Assembly (NCBI GenBank): GCA_965116195.1
Contig: OZ220491.1
Location: 62,001 to 126,000, forward strand
Length of the DNA stretch: 64,000 nt
From: Aldehydirespirator sp965116195
GTDB lineage: Bacteria; Actinomycetota; Acidimicrobiia; Acidimicrobiales; Aldehydirespiratoraceae
Reading direction: 5' to 3'
Shown here: one piece after another, positions 36,991 through 54,481 of the stretch
Position numbering within the stretch: position 1 is the first letter of the stretch
Layout: each line of letters opens with the position of its first letter
Made by a program: the position numbers and the translations under genes
Notes under the pieces: generated by a model
The model's input: only the letters and a program-made list of their open reading frames with translations
The model's database searches: none
Told to the model about the DNA's origin: nothing

Positions 36991-37193
36991 CATTCTGACT
37001 GCTACAGGACGACAACTGACAGAACAGATTGCATGGCGTTGTGGAGCAGATGGTCTGGCATCGGCTCGTCCTGTGATTGCTACGCTCAACAGCCATGTCC
37101 GACTGCAAGCTGCGCAGACAACTCTTCCCAGGTTTCCTTGCGTCCTGTGGTCTGCTACACTCAACAGCCATGTCCGGGGCTGATGTTGTTGCC
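36991..37193 (+). repeat. Relic copies of the tyrS upstream region
   Basis: CATTCTGACTGCTACAGGAC, then CATCGGCTCGTCCTGTGATT and GCTACGCTCAACAGCC-ATGTCC, match 45953-46040 before tyrS. A second start-like copy, GCTACACTCAACAGCC-ATG, occurs at 37170 and continues TCCGGGGCTGATGTTGTTGC, against TCCGGGGCTGAGCTGCTTGC in tyrS. Neither copy leads into a tyrS gene. The 387-base PBP-surface operon gap consists of this and the next promoter. Confidence 0.85.
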
Positions 37194-37272
37194 ACAGGGT
37201 TTCCTACGTGGTGTGACAAGGTCACGTTCCCAGGGCAGCAGCGTCTGCTGTCGGTGTGCCGTGAGGATTGCG

Positions 37273-37372
37273 TTGCATCGGTTTGACAACGCCACTACAG
37301 TACCGGAGTAGATTCGTCGGTCGTTGAGGTACCCGGGTGGCCGGGGGCCCGTAATGTCAAGGAGGGTTTGTG
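37273..37372 (+). promoter_or_regulatory. Promoter and leader of the second surface operon
   Basis: TTGCAT (37273-37278), 17 bases, TACAGT (37296-37301), then ACCGGAG. The leader has TCGTTGAGGTACCCGGG (37321-37337), which matches the leader of the giant SLH gene, and a CCCGG/CCGGG hairpin. AGGAGGG is six bases before ATG 37373. Confidence 0.6.
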
Positions 37373-40300
37373 ATGAGTGATCGTGCTTTAGCATCGGAGA
37401 GGGTGGTGTTTGCGTCTGCCGGGTTCGGTGGCGTGGGCAGGTCTCGGTTTTGTGGTTGGGGCTTGTTGGTTGTGTTGGGATTGTTGGCCGGTGGTTTGGG
37501 TGTGGCGTCGCCGGTGGCTGGCCAGGCTGCGACTTCTGACCCGGCTGGTGATGCTGGTGTGAGTCAGGTAGCGGCTGAGTCTGTGGAGGTGACTGTTGAT
37601 GACAAGGATGTGGCGGCCACGAAGATGACTGATGGCGGTACGACATATTATACGATGAAGTTTGGTGACTGGACGAAGGTCACGCTCCGGTTGAAGCATG
37701 TGGATGAGGATGATGGTGACGCGGTGAAGTACGCTGCGTTCGGTAGGGATGGTGTTGGTCCTGTGGTGTTTGATGTTTGGCAGCGTGATACGCGTGACAC
37801 GGTGACGGCGGTTACCGCGGTGGGTGCTGATTCGACTGGTTTGTTTGCCCGGTGCGGTGATGACGGCACACAGAATTGCTCTGGTGGGTGGTCGACTACG
37901 TTTTATCGCGAAGTCAAAACCGACAGCAGCGGCAAGGCATCGTTTTACATTTACGCTCCTGACGATCCTGAGCCGGACACGGCTGGTACTGTGCGGTCGT
38001 TGTTGGTACGGGCGTGGGAGAAGGTGAACGGTCCGGCTGCTTCGGGCAACACCAATAGTCGGTTGCATTATTTCTATGTGCTGGTTTCTGAGGATGATCG
38101 CGACATGTCTGAGGATGATCGGAACATGTTGGGGCCATTGCCTACCACGACTCTTCCTGCTGGAAATAAGGCGACTGGTTTCACGGTGACTTCGTATGGT
38201 GCTAAGGCCGACAAAGAGCTTTCTGGTGAGAGGGATTTTGTTGAGGCGGAGTTTGGTGATGAGGTGGGTATCACGGTGCAGCTCACGGACTCGGATGGTG
38301 CTGATACCAGGGTTGGCGAAGACGGCTCGTCACCGGCGAAGTTTCTGACGCAGACTGTTGGTGCGACGAATTTCTTGAGTAGGGTTGCTCGGAATGGTGC
38401 GACTATGTCTGCTTTCGGGGATTCGAGTGTTCGGATAACTGATCCGGTGTCTGGTGAGCTTTTGAGTACGGGTGCTGATGGTAGTGTTTCATTCGCGATG
38501 GAAACGAGTGACCCTGACTCATCCAATACAGGTTCCCGGGCTAGTGTGGGTTTTATTGTAAGAGCACGCGACAACGCTCCTGGATTTATGGGCGACGATG
38601 CGACTACTGCGGTGAAGTATGGCATCATTCGTTTCACTGAACCGCCCGCACCCCCGACCACTACGACGACCACTACGACGACTACGCCTGCGGAGTCGGT
38701 GAAGTTGAGTGTTGATGACGCGACGATTGCGGGCACGAAAATGACTGATAGTGGGAGCAAGACGTACTACTTGATGAAGTTTGGTGACTGGAGCAAGATC
38801 ACGCTCCAATTGCAGCATACCGATGAGAACGATAACAACGAGGTGAAGAACGCTACGGTTGGTAGGGATGGTGTTGGTCCTGTGGTGTTTGATGTTTGGC
38901 AGCGTGATACGCGTGACACGGTGACGGCGGTTACCGCGGTGGGTGCTGATTCGACTGGTTTGTTTGCCCGGTGCGGTGATGACGGCAGACAGAATTGTTC
39001 TGGTGGTTGGTCGACTACGTTTTATCGCGAAGTCAAAACCGACGGTAAGGGTGAGGCTTCGTTTTATGTTTACGCGCCTGACGATCCTGCGCCGGACACG
39101 GCTGGTACTGTGCGGTCGTTGTTGGTACGGGCGTGGGAGAAGGTGAACGGTCCGGCTGCTTCGGGCAACACCAATAGTCGGTTGCATTATTTCTATGTGC
39201 TGGTTTCTGAGGATGATCGCGACATGTCTGAGGATGATCGCAACATGTTGGGGCCATTGCCTACCACGACTCTTCCTGCTGGAAATAAGGCGACTGGTTT
39301 CACGGTTACCTCGTATGGCGCGAAGGCTGACAGGGTGTTGTCTGGTGAGAGGGATTTTGTTGAGGCGGAGTTTGGTGATGAGGTGGGTATCACGGTGCAG
39401 CTCACGGACTCGGAAGGTGCCGATACCACGGTTGGTAAGGATGGTAAGAGACGGGCTCGGTTTTTGACGCAGACTGTTGGTGCGACCAATTTTCTGAGTA
39501 GGGTTACTCGGAATGGTGCGACTATGTCTGCTTTTGGGGATTCGAGTGTGCGGATAACCGCGCCGGTGTCTGGTGAGCTTTTGAGTACTGGTGCTGATGG
39601 TAGTGTTTCGTTCGCGATGGAAACGAGTGATCCTGACACGACACGCACGGGTTCGCGGGCTAGTGTGGGGTTTATCGTGAGGGCACGCAACAACGCCCCC
39701 GGAGTCAGAAGCGACACCGCTAAAACCGCTGTGAAGTACGGTATCATTCGATTTACGGAGCCTCCTTCATCCACAACGACGGTTCCTGCTGATAAGTCAG
39801 CTGCTGGTTTCACGGTGATGTCCTACGGCGCGAAGACCGACAAAGAACTCGGTGGTGATACAAGTTTTGTTGAGGCCAAGTTCGGTGACGCGGTTGGTGT
39901 CACCGTGCAACTCAAAGACGCCGAGGGTAATAATACCAACGCCGGTGCTGATGGTGTGAGTCCTGCCACGTTCAAAATGTTGAGGGTTTTTGGTACCGAG
40001 TTCTTGTCAACTGTTCGCAGGTCGGGTGAGGGTGCTGCGTTGTGGTGGGGTTCTACTATTGGTAGCGTGACTTCTGCTTCTGAGGTTTTGAGCACCGGAG
40101 CCAAGGGTAGTGTCGACTTCGCGATGGAGATGAGCGATCATGACACCTCGACTGCAGGCACCGAAGGCAGTATAGGGTTCATAGTCCGTGCCGGTACCAA
40201 TGCTCCGGGGTCTACTGGTGATGATGCGACTACTGCGGTGAAGTACGGGATCGTTCGTTTCTCTGAACCACCGGCACCGACGACGACCACCACCTCTTCC

Positions 40301-42778
40301 ACGACCACCACCACACCCGCGGAGTCGGTGAAGGTGATGGTTGACGACGCGATGGTTGCGGCTAAGAAGATGAGTGATGCGTCGGGCACGACGTATTATG
40401 AGATGGGGTTTGGGGACTGGAGCAAGGTCACGATCCAGTTGCAGCATGTTGATGAGAACGATGGAGACAAGTTGAAGGATGCCACGGTTGGTAAAGATGG
40501 TGTTGGTCCTGTGGTGTTTGATGTCTGGCAGCGTGATACACGTGACACGGTTACCGCGGTTACCGGGGTGGGTGCGACTTCGACTGCTTTGTTTCCCAAG
40601 TGCGGTGTGGGTGTAACGCGGGATTGTTCGGGTGGTTGGGCGACTACGTTTTATCGTGAAGTCAAAACCGACAGCAGCGGTACGGCATCGTTTTACATTT
40701 ACGCGCCTGATGATCCTGCGCCGGACACGGCTGGTACTGTGCGGTCGTTGTTGGTGCGGGTGTGGGAAAAAGTGAACGGCCCGGCCTCTGCGTCCAACCC
40801 GAACACGAACAAGCGGTTGCATTATTTTTATGTTCGGGTCACTGAGCGCAACCGAATAACGTCGGGGAGTGTGCCTGCGACGACTGTTCCGTCTGGTGAG
40901 GCGGCTGCTGGTTTCACGGTCACGTCTTATGGCGCGAAGACCGACAAAGAGCTTTCTGGTGAGAGGGACTTTGTGGAGGCCGCGTTCGGTGGCGAGGTGG
41001 GTGTCACGGTGCAACTCAAAGACGCAAACGGTGCCAATACCACAGCAGGTATGGATGGCACGTCACCGGCTTCGTTCGTCACGGAAACTGTTGGCGCGGT
41101 CAACTACATTACCAGGGTTGCTAGGCGGGGTGCGACTATTTCTGTTTTTGGTGATTCGACCGTGCGGATACCTGCACCGGCTTCTACTGAGGTTTTGTCT
41201 ACTGGTGCTGATGGTAGTGTTTCGTTTTCCATGGAAACAAGTGACCATGACACCTCCGCCACAGGGTCCAGGGCCAGCGTGGGGTTTATAGTACGGGCAC
41301 GCAACAACGCCCCCGGAGCCACAGGCAACGACGCAACCACTACGGTGAAGTACGGCATCATACGCTTCACCGAACCCCCAACACCCCAACCGCGTCCGGT
41401 GTGGGATCTCACAGCGAGCCCGTCTGATGCCACCAGCGTGACCTTGAAGTGGAAACGGCCCAGCGCAGAGGTAGTCGGCTGCGAATTGGGAGCCAATGCA
41501 GAGTACTCGATTACTGTGGTGCGTGTCGCTGACAACACTCCGGTTCGTGAGACCGAGAAAGAAAGTAAGAATACAGGTGACACTCTGATTGATGCCACAA
41601 TAACGGGCTTGTCGCCCGGTGTCGAATATGTTGCATACGTAGCTGCATACTCAGAAAGCTGCGACGAGCACTCTGCCAATGTGCAAGTACGATGGACCCA
41701 ACCCGCAGCGCCCCCGGGTGGCACCACGACAACGACCACACTGCCGGGTGGTGTTGTTCCGCCTGTGCGGGAGCTTACAGCGAACCCGTCGGGTACCAGC
41801 GTGGAGTTGACCTGGAAGCGGCCCGCCACAGACATAGGCGGTTGCGCGTTGGAAGGGACCGTTGAGTATTCCGTTACTGTTGTTGATGTTGTGACCAACT
41901 CTCCGATTCATGAACACGACGAAGGAAGCGACAACACTGGTGACAAGCCGATTTCTTACACAGTAAATGACCTGTCACCGGGTGCCCTATACGTTGCATA
42001 CATAGCCGTGTACTCAGATGACGATGACTGCGATAGCTACTCTGTTGATGTGCAAACAGAATGGACCCAACCCCCAGCCTCCACGACCACGACCAGCACA
42101 ACCACCACAACGACGACTACCAGCACAACGACGACTACCACTCCGGCTACGACTACCACGGTTGCGTTGAGTGTCGCAGATGTGACCGCAAGTGAGGACA
42201 GCACGTTCACGTTCACCGTGACGGCGACCCCAGCGCCGACATCAGAGGTTACCTTCAGATACACGGTCACAAAAGAGAGCTCTGACACTGCTGTTGCTGG
42301 TAGCGACTTCACGGCGGTGACCACACCAACAGCAACTGCGATAACCGCCAACGCGTCCACAGTCACTATCACTGTGACAGTAACAGATGATGACTTGGAC
42401 GAAAACGATGAGACGTTCACCGTGACGTTGTCTGACGCGTCACCTAATGCGACCATCAGCGACACGACTGCCACAGGCACCATCAGCGATGACGACAACT
42501 CCCCTGTGCTCAACCCGATTGCTGCTGTGTCGGTCAAGTCGGGCCAAGCGGTGGACATCATTGCTGCTGCAACGGATGCTGACGGTGACACCGTGACATA
42601 TGCGTGGAGTCGCAAAGCCGACGAGACGACGCCTGCGATACCCGGGACACCTGATTTGGCTGTTGCGAGGTTGATGTTCACACCACCCGATGTGGGCACC
42701 TACACCATGACCGTCACCGCGTCAGACGGCAACGGCAACACAGACACCGAAACAGTCGTCATCACAGTAACCTCCTAA
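37373..42778 (+). CDS. Secreted multi-domain repeat protein without SLH anchor
   Basis: 1801 residues. The signal peptide (RSRFCGWGLLVVLGLLAGGL) matches those of the other two surface proteins. The body alternates two modules. One has about 190 residues, with YYTMKFGDWTKVTLRLKHVD, VGPVVFDVWQRDTRDTVTAV, FYREVKTDSSGKASFYIYAP and RLHYFYV, and occurs three times. The other has about 150 residues, with FTVTSYGAKTDKELSGERDF, STGADGSVSFAMETSD and VKYGIIRFTEPP, and occurs four times. Two FN3-like domains (VTLKWKRPSAEVVGCELGAN; VELTWKRPATDIGGCALEGT), a Thr linker, a Calx-beta and a cadherin-like domain end the protein. It has no SLH, LPXTG or transmembrane anchor. ATG 37373 follows AGGAGGG. Its stop lies nine bases before the next start, so the two are one operon. 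Confidence 0.88.
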   Translation: MSDRALASERVVFASAGFGGVGRSRFCGWGLLVVLGLLAGGLGVASPVAGQAATSDPAGDAGVSQVAAESVEVTVDDKDVAATKMTDGGTTYYTMKFGDWTKVTLRLKHVDEDDGDAVKYAAFGRDGVGPVVFDVWQRDTRDTVTAVTAVGADSTGLFARCGDDGTQNCSGGWSTTFYREVKTDSSGKASFYIYAPDDPEPDTAGTVRSLLVRAWEKVNGPAASGNTNSRLHYFYVLVSEDDRDMSEDDRNMLGPLPTTTLPAGNKATGFTVTSYGAKADKELSGERDFVEAEFGDEVGITVQLTDSDGADTRVGEDGSSPAKFLTQTVGATNFLSRVARNGATMSAFGDSSVRITDPVSGELLSTGADGSVSFAMETSDPDSSNTGSRASVGFIVRARDNAPGFMGDDATTAVKYGIIRFTEPPAPPTTTTTTTTTTPAESVKLSVDDATIAGTKMTDSGSKTYYLMKFGDWSKITLQLQHTDENDNNEVKNATVGRDGVGPVVFDVWQRDTRDTVTAVTAVGADSTGLFARCGDDGRQNCSGGWSTTFYREVKTDGKGEASFYVYAPDDPAPDTAGTVRSLLVRAWEKVNGPAASGNTNSRLHYFYVLVSEDDRDMSEDDRNMLGPLPTTTLPAGNKATGFTVTSYGAKADRVLSGERDFVEAEFGDEVGITVQLTDSEGADTTVGKDGKRRARFLTQTVGATNFLSRVTRNGATMSAFGDSSVRITAPVSGELLSTGADGSVSFAMETSDPDTTRTGSRASVGFIVRARNNAPGVRSDTAKTAVKYGIIRFTEPPSSTTTVPADKSAAGFTVMSYGAKTDKELGGDTSFVEAKFGDAVGVTVQLKDAEGNNTNAGADGVSPATFKMLRVFGTEFLSTVRRSGEGAALWWGSTIGSVTSASEVLSTGAKGSVDFAMEMSDHDTSTAGTEGSIGFIVRAGTNAPGSTGDDATTAVKYGIVRFSEPPAPTTTTTSSTTTTTPAESVKVMVDDAMVAAKKMSDASGTTYYEMGFGDWSKVTIQLQHVDENDGDKLKDATVGKDGVGPVVFDVWQRDTRDTVTAVTGVGATSTALFPKCGVGVTRDCSGGWATTFYREVKTDSSGTASFYIYAPDDPAPDTAGTVRSLLVRVWEKVNGPASASNPNTNKRLHYFYVRVTERNRITSGSVPATTVPSGEAAAGFTVTSYGAKTDKELSGERDFVEAAFGGEVGVTVQLKDANGANTTAGMDGTSPASFVTETVGAVNYITRVARRGATISVFGDSTVRIPAPASTEVLSTGADGSVSFSMETSDHDTSATGSRASVGFIVRARNNAPGATGNDATTTVKYGIIRFTEPPTPQPRPVWDLTASPSDATSVTLKWKRPSAEVVGCELGANAEYSITVVRVADNTPVRETEKESKNTGDTLIDATITGLSPGVEYVAYVAAYSESCDEHSANVQVRWTQPAAPPGGTTTTTTLPGGVVPPVRELTANPSGTSVELTWKRPATDIGGCALEGTVEYSVTVVDVVTNSPIHEHDEGSDNTGDKPISYTVNDLSPGALYVAYIAVYSDDDDCDSYSVDVQTEWTQPPASTTTTSTTTTTTTTSTTTTTTPATTTTVALSVADVTASEDSTFTFTVTATPAPTSEVTFRYTVTKESSDTAVAGSDFTAVTTPTATAITANASTVTITVTVTDDDLDENDETFTVTLSDASPNATISDTTATGTISDDDNSPVLNPIAAVSVKSGQAVDIIAAATDADGDTVTYAWSRKADETTPAIPGTPDLAVARLMFTPPDVGTYTMTVTASDGNGNTDTETVVITVTS
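37742..39410 (+). repeat. Internal near-identical duplication, offset 1119 bp
   Basis: Sequence from 37742 (GGTAGGGATGGTGTTGGTCC) to about 38290 recurs from 38861 to about 39410 at a constant 1119-base offset with few differences. The offset is 373 codons, one pair of modules. Confidence 0.85.
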
Positions 42779-42787
42779 AGAGCAACA

Positions 42788-45901
<3,114 letters not shown>

Positions 45902-45938
45902 CCGTGCTGCGAGCGGGCAACGGCCCCCTCGGGAGTTC
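45902..45938 (+). pseudogene. mpg 5'-end relic
   Basis: Matches the first bases of mpg (CCGTGCTG-GAGCGGGCAACGG, then TCGGGAGTTC). The GTG start has become GCG and the gene stops after about ten codons. Confidence 0.8.
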
Positions 45939-45952
45939 ATCAACCCGTTCCT

Positions 45953-46034
45953 CATTCTGACCGCTACAGGACGACAACTCACAGAACAGATGCTCCGGCA
46001 GCGGCTCGTCCTGTGATTGCTACGCTGGACAGCC
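45953..46034 (+). promoter_or_regulatory. tyrS promoter region
   Basis: TACGCT (46021-46026) lies eight bases before ATG 46035, with no ribosome site, suggesting a leaderless or nearly leaderless transcript. The whole region is the better copy of the relic at 36991-37193. Confidence 0.5.
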
Positions 46035-47300
46035 ATGTCCGGGGCTGAGCTGCTTGCCGATCTGCGTGCTCGGGGGTTGGTTCACGATCACACAAACGAG
46101 CGTGAGTTGACTGCGATGCTGGACAATCCACCTGTCACCCTCTATCTCGGTATTGATCCCAGTGCGGACAGTCTGCACGTGGGCCATCTTGTCGGGGTGT
46201 TGGTGCTGCGCCGGTTCCAGGACGCCGGGCACAGGCCTCTGGTGCTGGTTGGCGGCGCGACCGGCATGATCGGCGATCCCAGCGGCCGTTCCGATGAGCG
46301 CAGCCTGCTCGACGAGGCGACGCTGGCAGCCAACATCAACGGCCTGCGCAGCCAACTACAGACACTGTTTGACTTTGAGGGGCCCGGTGCTGCCCGACTT
46401 GTCAACAATCACGACTGGACCGGTGATGTGCGACTGCTCAGCTTTTTGCGTGATGTCGGCAAGTACGTCACGGTCAATCAGATGGTGGCCAAGGAAGCGG
46501 TTCGCAGCCGGATGAACGGCGATCATGGCATCTCCTTCACGGAGTTCAGCTACATGCTGTTGCAGGCCCATGACTTCTGGTGGCTGCATGAGCAGCATCA
46601 GTGCCGTCTGCAGGTCGGGGGATCAGACCAGTGGGGCAACATCACCGCGGGCATCGACCTTGTTCGGCGTCGCAGTGGCGCGACCATCCACGGCCTCACC
46701 TGGCCGCTGATGACCCGGGCCGACGGCCAGAAGTTCGGCAAGACCGCCGACGGGACGGTATGGCTTGATCCGCGCCGCACACTGCCCTACGCGCTCCATC
46801 AGTACTTCGTCAACACCGATGACAAAGATGTGCGCCGCCTGCTGTTGCAACTCACCCGACTGCCGGTCACACAGGTGGGCGAGATCATGGCGGCTCACGA
46901 GGCAGCGCCCCATGAGCGTCAAGCTCAGCACGCGCTCGCTGATGAGGTCTGCACTCTCATACATGGCCGCGCTGTGACCGGTCAGGCCCGGTTGGCCGCC
47001 GAGGTGCTGTTCGGCTCAGCGGTGCCCACGGTGCAGGCCCTCGAGGCGATACGTGGCATTGTGCCCGAGACTGTCGTGGGACGCGAGACGCTTAGCGGTG
47101 GCGAGGCGCTGGTGGATGTGCTTCTGGCGGCGGGAGTGTGCGGGTCACGCTCGGATGCGCGGCGCACCATCGCCGGTGGTGGCATCAAGATCAACGGTCA
47201 CCGAGCCACAACTGCCAGCGACGGGGTTTCTGTGGTGGCTGACCGCTATGTGCTGGTTCAGAGGGGCCGCCGACAGCATCACCTGCTGGTCGTTGCCTGA
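46035..47300 (+). CDS. tyrS: Tyrosine-tRNA ligase
   Basis: It charges tRNA-Tyr. The 421-residue class I synthetase has the HIGH-type motif SLHVGH (about 47-52), the tyrosine-binding QVGGSDQWGNITAG, the KMSKS-type KFGKT (about 235-239) and a C-terminal S4 RNA-binding domain (SRSDARRTIAGGGIKINGHR). ATG 46035 follows the leaderless-type promoter; an in-frame TTG at 46017 would add six residues from promoter DNA. Its stop region is repeated downstream. Confidence 0.96.
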   Translation: MSGAELLADLRARGLVHDHTNERELTAMLDNPPVTLYLGIDPSADSLHVGHLVGVLVLRRFQDAGHRPLVLVGGATGMIGDPSGRSDERSLLDEATLAANINGLRSQLQTLFDFEGPGAARLVNNHDWTGDVRLLSFLRDVGKYVTVNQMVAKEAVRSRMNGDHGISFTEFSYMLLQAHDFWWLHEQHQCRLQVGGSDQWGNITAGIDLVRRRSGATIHGLTWPLMTRADGQKFGKTADGTVWLDPRRTLPYALHQYFVNTDDKDVRRLLLQLTRLPVTQVGEIMAAHEAAPHERQAQHALADEVCTLIHGRAVTGQARLAAEVLFGSAVPTVQALEAIRGIVPETVVGRETLSGGEALVDVLLAAGVCGSRSDARRTIAGGGIKINGHRATTASDGVSVVADRYVLVQRGRRQHHLLVVA

Positions 47301-47315
47301 AAACGCGGCCCGTCC

Positions 47316-47380
47316 CTGAGCATCGTTGGCCTGTCCCTGAGCGTCGTGGCCCGCCCCCTGAGCGTCGTGGGCCGCTCCTG
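47316..47380 (+). repeat. 21-bp tandem repeat after tyrS
   Basis: CTGAGCGTCGTGGCCCGCCC-type units start at 47316, 47337 and 47358. The unit resembles the tyrS end GGTCGTTGCCTGA. The 518-base gap to 16S holds this, the rrn promoter and the rRNA leader. Confidence 0.8.
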
Positions 47381-47436
47381 GATCGGTTGTCTCAGCACGA
47401 GGTTCGGAAGTTCTCGAAAAAAATTCACGACCGAGG

Positions 47437-47465
47437 TTGTGACATGTTGAAGCAGTCGCTAGTGT
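47437..47465 (+). promoter_or_regulatory. rRNA operon promoter
   Basis: TTGTGA (47437-47442), 17 bases, TAGTGT (47460-47465), about 350 bases before 16S. The leader then has a boxA-like TGCTTCTTGAAAA (about 47572-47584). Confidence 0.5.
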
Positions 47466-47584
47466 CGTTGATCACCCTTGCAAAAGGCCCCCGGGCCACA
47501 GCACGGGGTGCAGCATCTTCGGGTGTGATCAGACCCAACCTAGGCGGGTCTAACTCACAGCCGGAGTGAATTGCTTCTTGAAAA

Positions 47585-47598
47585 CGGAAGAGACGGAC
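47585..47598 (+). other. 16S processing stem, 5' arm
   Basis: CGGAAGAGACGGAC pairs perfectly with GTCCGTCTCTTCCG at 49420-49433, enclosing 16S in an RNase III-type stem. GCGAGTGC/GCACTCGC extends it after a bulge. Confidence 0.75.
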
Positions 47599-47818
47599 GC
47601 ACAGCGAGTGCGGGCGTCGCCTCGGGTTTCGTGACCTGAGGTGATGTCCGTCAACAACTGGAAACCCGGTGCCCTCGTGGTGCCGGGTGAGTCGGATGAA
47701 CTCCACCCTGGCGGTGGAGCCGGCTCTCTGAATCGCAGAGCTGCCCACGAACCGCCCTCGGGCGGGTGGCAGCCGAGCAAACCGATCGAAGGTCCGGCCT
47801 TGCGCCGAACCAGAGATC

Positions 47819-52718
<4,900 letters not shown>

Positions 52719-52738
52719 ATTTCGCATCGAGCGTTCAG

Positions 52739-52755
52739 TGCTCGTGCTCGCTATG
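52739..52755 (+). other. 23S processing stem, 3' arm
   Basis: TGCTCGTGCTCGCTATG is the perfect reverse complement of 49574-49590. Confidence 0.8.
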
Positions 52756-52864
52756 GAGTTCTTGAAGGGCAGCATTGTTCCCTCGACAGGCAACAGTCGG
52801 TAGGTGACAGTCGGCATCCGACCACTGCTGTTTGCGGCAAGGAGGTTGTACCGACAAGACAGTT

Positions 52865-52981
<117 letters not shown>

Positions 52982-52990
52982 TTCGATGCA

Positions 52991-53021
52991 CTGAGGCCCC
53001 GCCATCACGGCGGGGCCTCAG
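52991..53021 (+). terminator. rRNA operon terminator
   Basis: CTGAGGCCCCGCC (52991-53003) and GGCGGGGCCTCAG (53009-53021) form a perfect 13-bp stem with a five-base loop, followed by TCGTTT. Confidence 0.88.
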
Positions 53022-53194
53022 TCGTTTATGCCCTGTGTTTATGTCTTGGTTGTGCACCGTATGGGGCACAGGGGGATGCGGTGCGACACCGGATGTGGAG
53101 CCGAGCATGGCGGATGTGGTGTTGTTGAAATGCCGGAGCCGCACGGATGCGGTGGGATGCAGGGTGTGGAACGAACTCGGCTTGGTCAGCCCGG

Positions 53195-53206
53195 TAGGAT
53201 CAGGGC
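53195..53206 (+). promoter_or_regulatory. Leaderless promoter -10 of the TPR gene
   Basis: TAGGAT (53195-53200) lies six bases before GTG 53207. No ribosome site. The rest of the 225-base gap after 5S shows only the terminator. Confidence 0.55.
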
Positions 53207-54052
53207 GTGGTGCCTCAGGGAATGCAGCCGGGGCGCAACAGTGCAAAGCCCGGTGGTGGTGCCGGGTCTGGCAATAGGGCCGTGTCTGATGGTGCCGGGT
53301 CTGGCAGGAAAGCCAAGCCCAGCGGTAGCGCTCAGTCTCGCAGGAGTGCCGGGTCTGGTGGGAAGGCTGGAGTCGGCGGGAGTGCGCAACCGCGTGAGCG
53401 GGCGGCGTTGCCGCGTGTGGCGCGTCCGGTGCGCGATCCGAAGGTCGAACTGGTACGCCTGCTCGGGGCCTCGCGTGGGGGCCGAGCAGCTCGCAGGCTC
53501 TCGGAGGCATCCAGGGCGTTCGCAGCCGAGCGTTTTGAGGAAGCACGTCGCTTGCTGGTGCCGGTTGCGCGCGAGGCACCCGAAGTGGCCGAGGTGCGCG
53601 AGTTGTACGGGCTGGTGCTGTACCGTCTGGGCCGTTTCAACCAGGCGCTGCGCGAACTTGAGGCTTTTCGGGTGCTGAGCGGGTCGGTTGAGCAGCATCC
53701 CGTGTTGGCGGACTGTCATCGGGCGTTGCACCGCTGGGCTGATGTGGAGGAGTTGTGGCGTGAGTTGGGTGCCGTGTCACCCTCCGCAGACCTGGTCACC
53801 GAGGGGCGCATCGTGCTGGCCGGATCAATAGCCGACCGCGGTGATCTGGCCGCAGCGGTGCGCACCCTGGAAACAGGTTGGAAACTGCCGTCGCGGCCAC
53901 GGACGCATCACTTGCGCCGTGCCTATGCACTGGCTGACCTCTACGAGCGTGCCGGCCGTTCACCCCGGGCCCGAGAGCTTTTCGGTTGGGTGGCAGGACA
54001 TGACCCCGACCTGGCCGACGTGTCAGATCGCCTGCGCGCCCTGGCCGGCTGA
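53207..54052 (+). CDS. TPR-like helical repeat protein
   Basis: 281 residues. Residues 10-65 are a Gly/Ser/Ala/Lys repeat region (AGSGRKAKPSGSAQSRRSAG), probably disordered and grown by tandem repetition. From about 75 onward, paired helices of TPR type follow: AFAAERFEEARRLLVPVARE, VRELYGLVLYRLGRFNQALR, HRALHRWADVEELWRELGAV, AYALADLYERAGRSPRAREL. A TPR gene downstream of tyrS is typical of actinobacteria (Rv1691 position in M. tuberculosis). GTG 53207 matches the leaderless promoter. The exact role is unknown, probably protein-protein contact. Confidence 0.82.
   Translation: MVPQGMQPGRNSAKPGGGAGSGNRAVSDGAGSGRKAKPSGSAQSRRSAGSGGKAGVGGSAQPRERAALPRVARPVRDPKVELVRLLGASRGGRAARRLSEASRAFAAERFEEARRLLVPVAREAPEVAEVRELYGLVLYRLGRFNQALRELEAFRVLSGSVEQHPVLADCHRALHRWADVEELWRELGAVSPSADLVTEGRIVLAGSIADRGDLAAAVRTLETGWKLPSRPRTHHLRRAYALADLYERAGRSPRARELFGWVAGHDPDLADVSDRLRALAG
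53228..53395 (+). repeat. In-frame repeats at the TPR gene N-terminus
   Basis: GGTGCCGGGTCTGGCARGAA-like units recur (about 53258, 53300 and 53347), encoding GAGSGxxA repeats. Confidence 0.7.
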
Positions 54053-54059
54053 TGCATGT

Positions 54060-54300
54060 GAATATGCGTGCCTTCGCCTGATCCTGATGCGGCCCGACGC
54101 TGTTGTGCGGCGGGTGTGAGGACGGGCAGGTCATGGGTACGAGTATGCGTTCGTCCTGATGCGGCCCGACCCTGCGTGCGGCGGGTGTGAAGGTGGCGAG
54201 TTGTCGTGGGGACGAGTGTGCGCGCCTTCGCCTGATGCGGCCTGACCTTGCATGCGGCGGGTGTGAGGACGGGCAGGTCATGGGTACGAGTATGCGTTCG
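54060..54300 (+). repeat. Tandem repeat between the TPR gene and the aldolase gene
   Basis: GTGTGAGGACGGGCAGGTCA recurs at 54114 and 54261 (147-bp period) with a half-unit between (GATGCGGCCCGACCCTGCGT). The 429-base gap holds no gene. Confidence 0.82.
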
Positions 54301-54481
54301 GGTTGGTGCGACCCGAACGCCTGGGCTGCTGGTGGGGTGGATGTCGGCCGCTCAATTCCGAGCAGACCGTCACCAACGAGAATAGAGTGATGGACACCGG
54401 CCGCTGAGGCGGCCGCTCAAATTCACGGCGGTCTCGGTGCCATGAGGCACCGCAACCTGCCATGATCAAGGGAGCTTGTTC

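Noticed and set aside
37077..37286. Small leaderless ORF before the second surface operon
   Set aside because: It reads through relic copies of the tyrS start region and runs into the next promoter.
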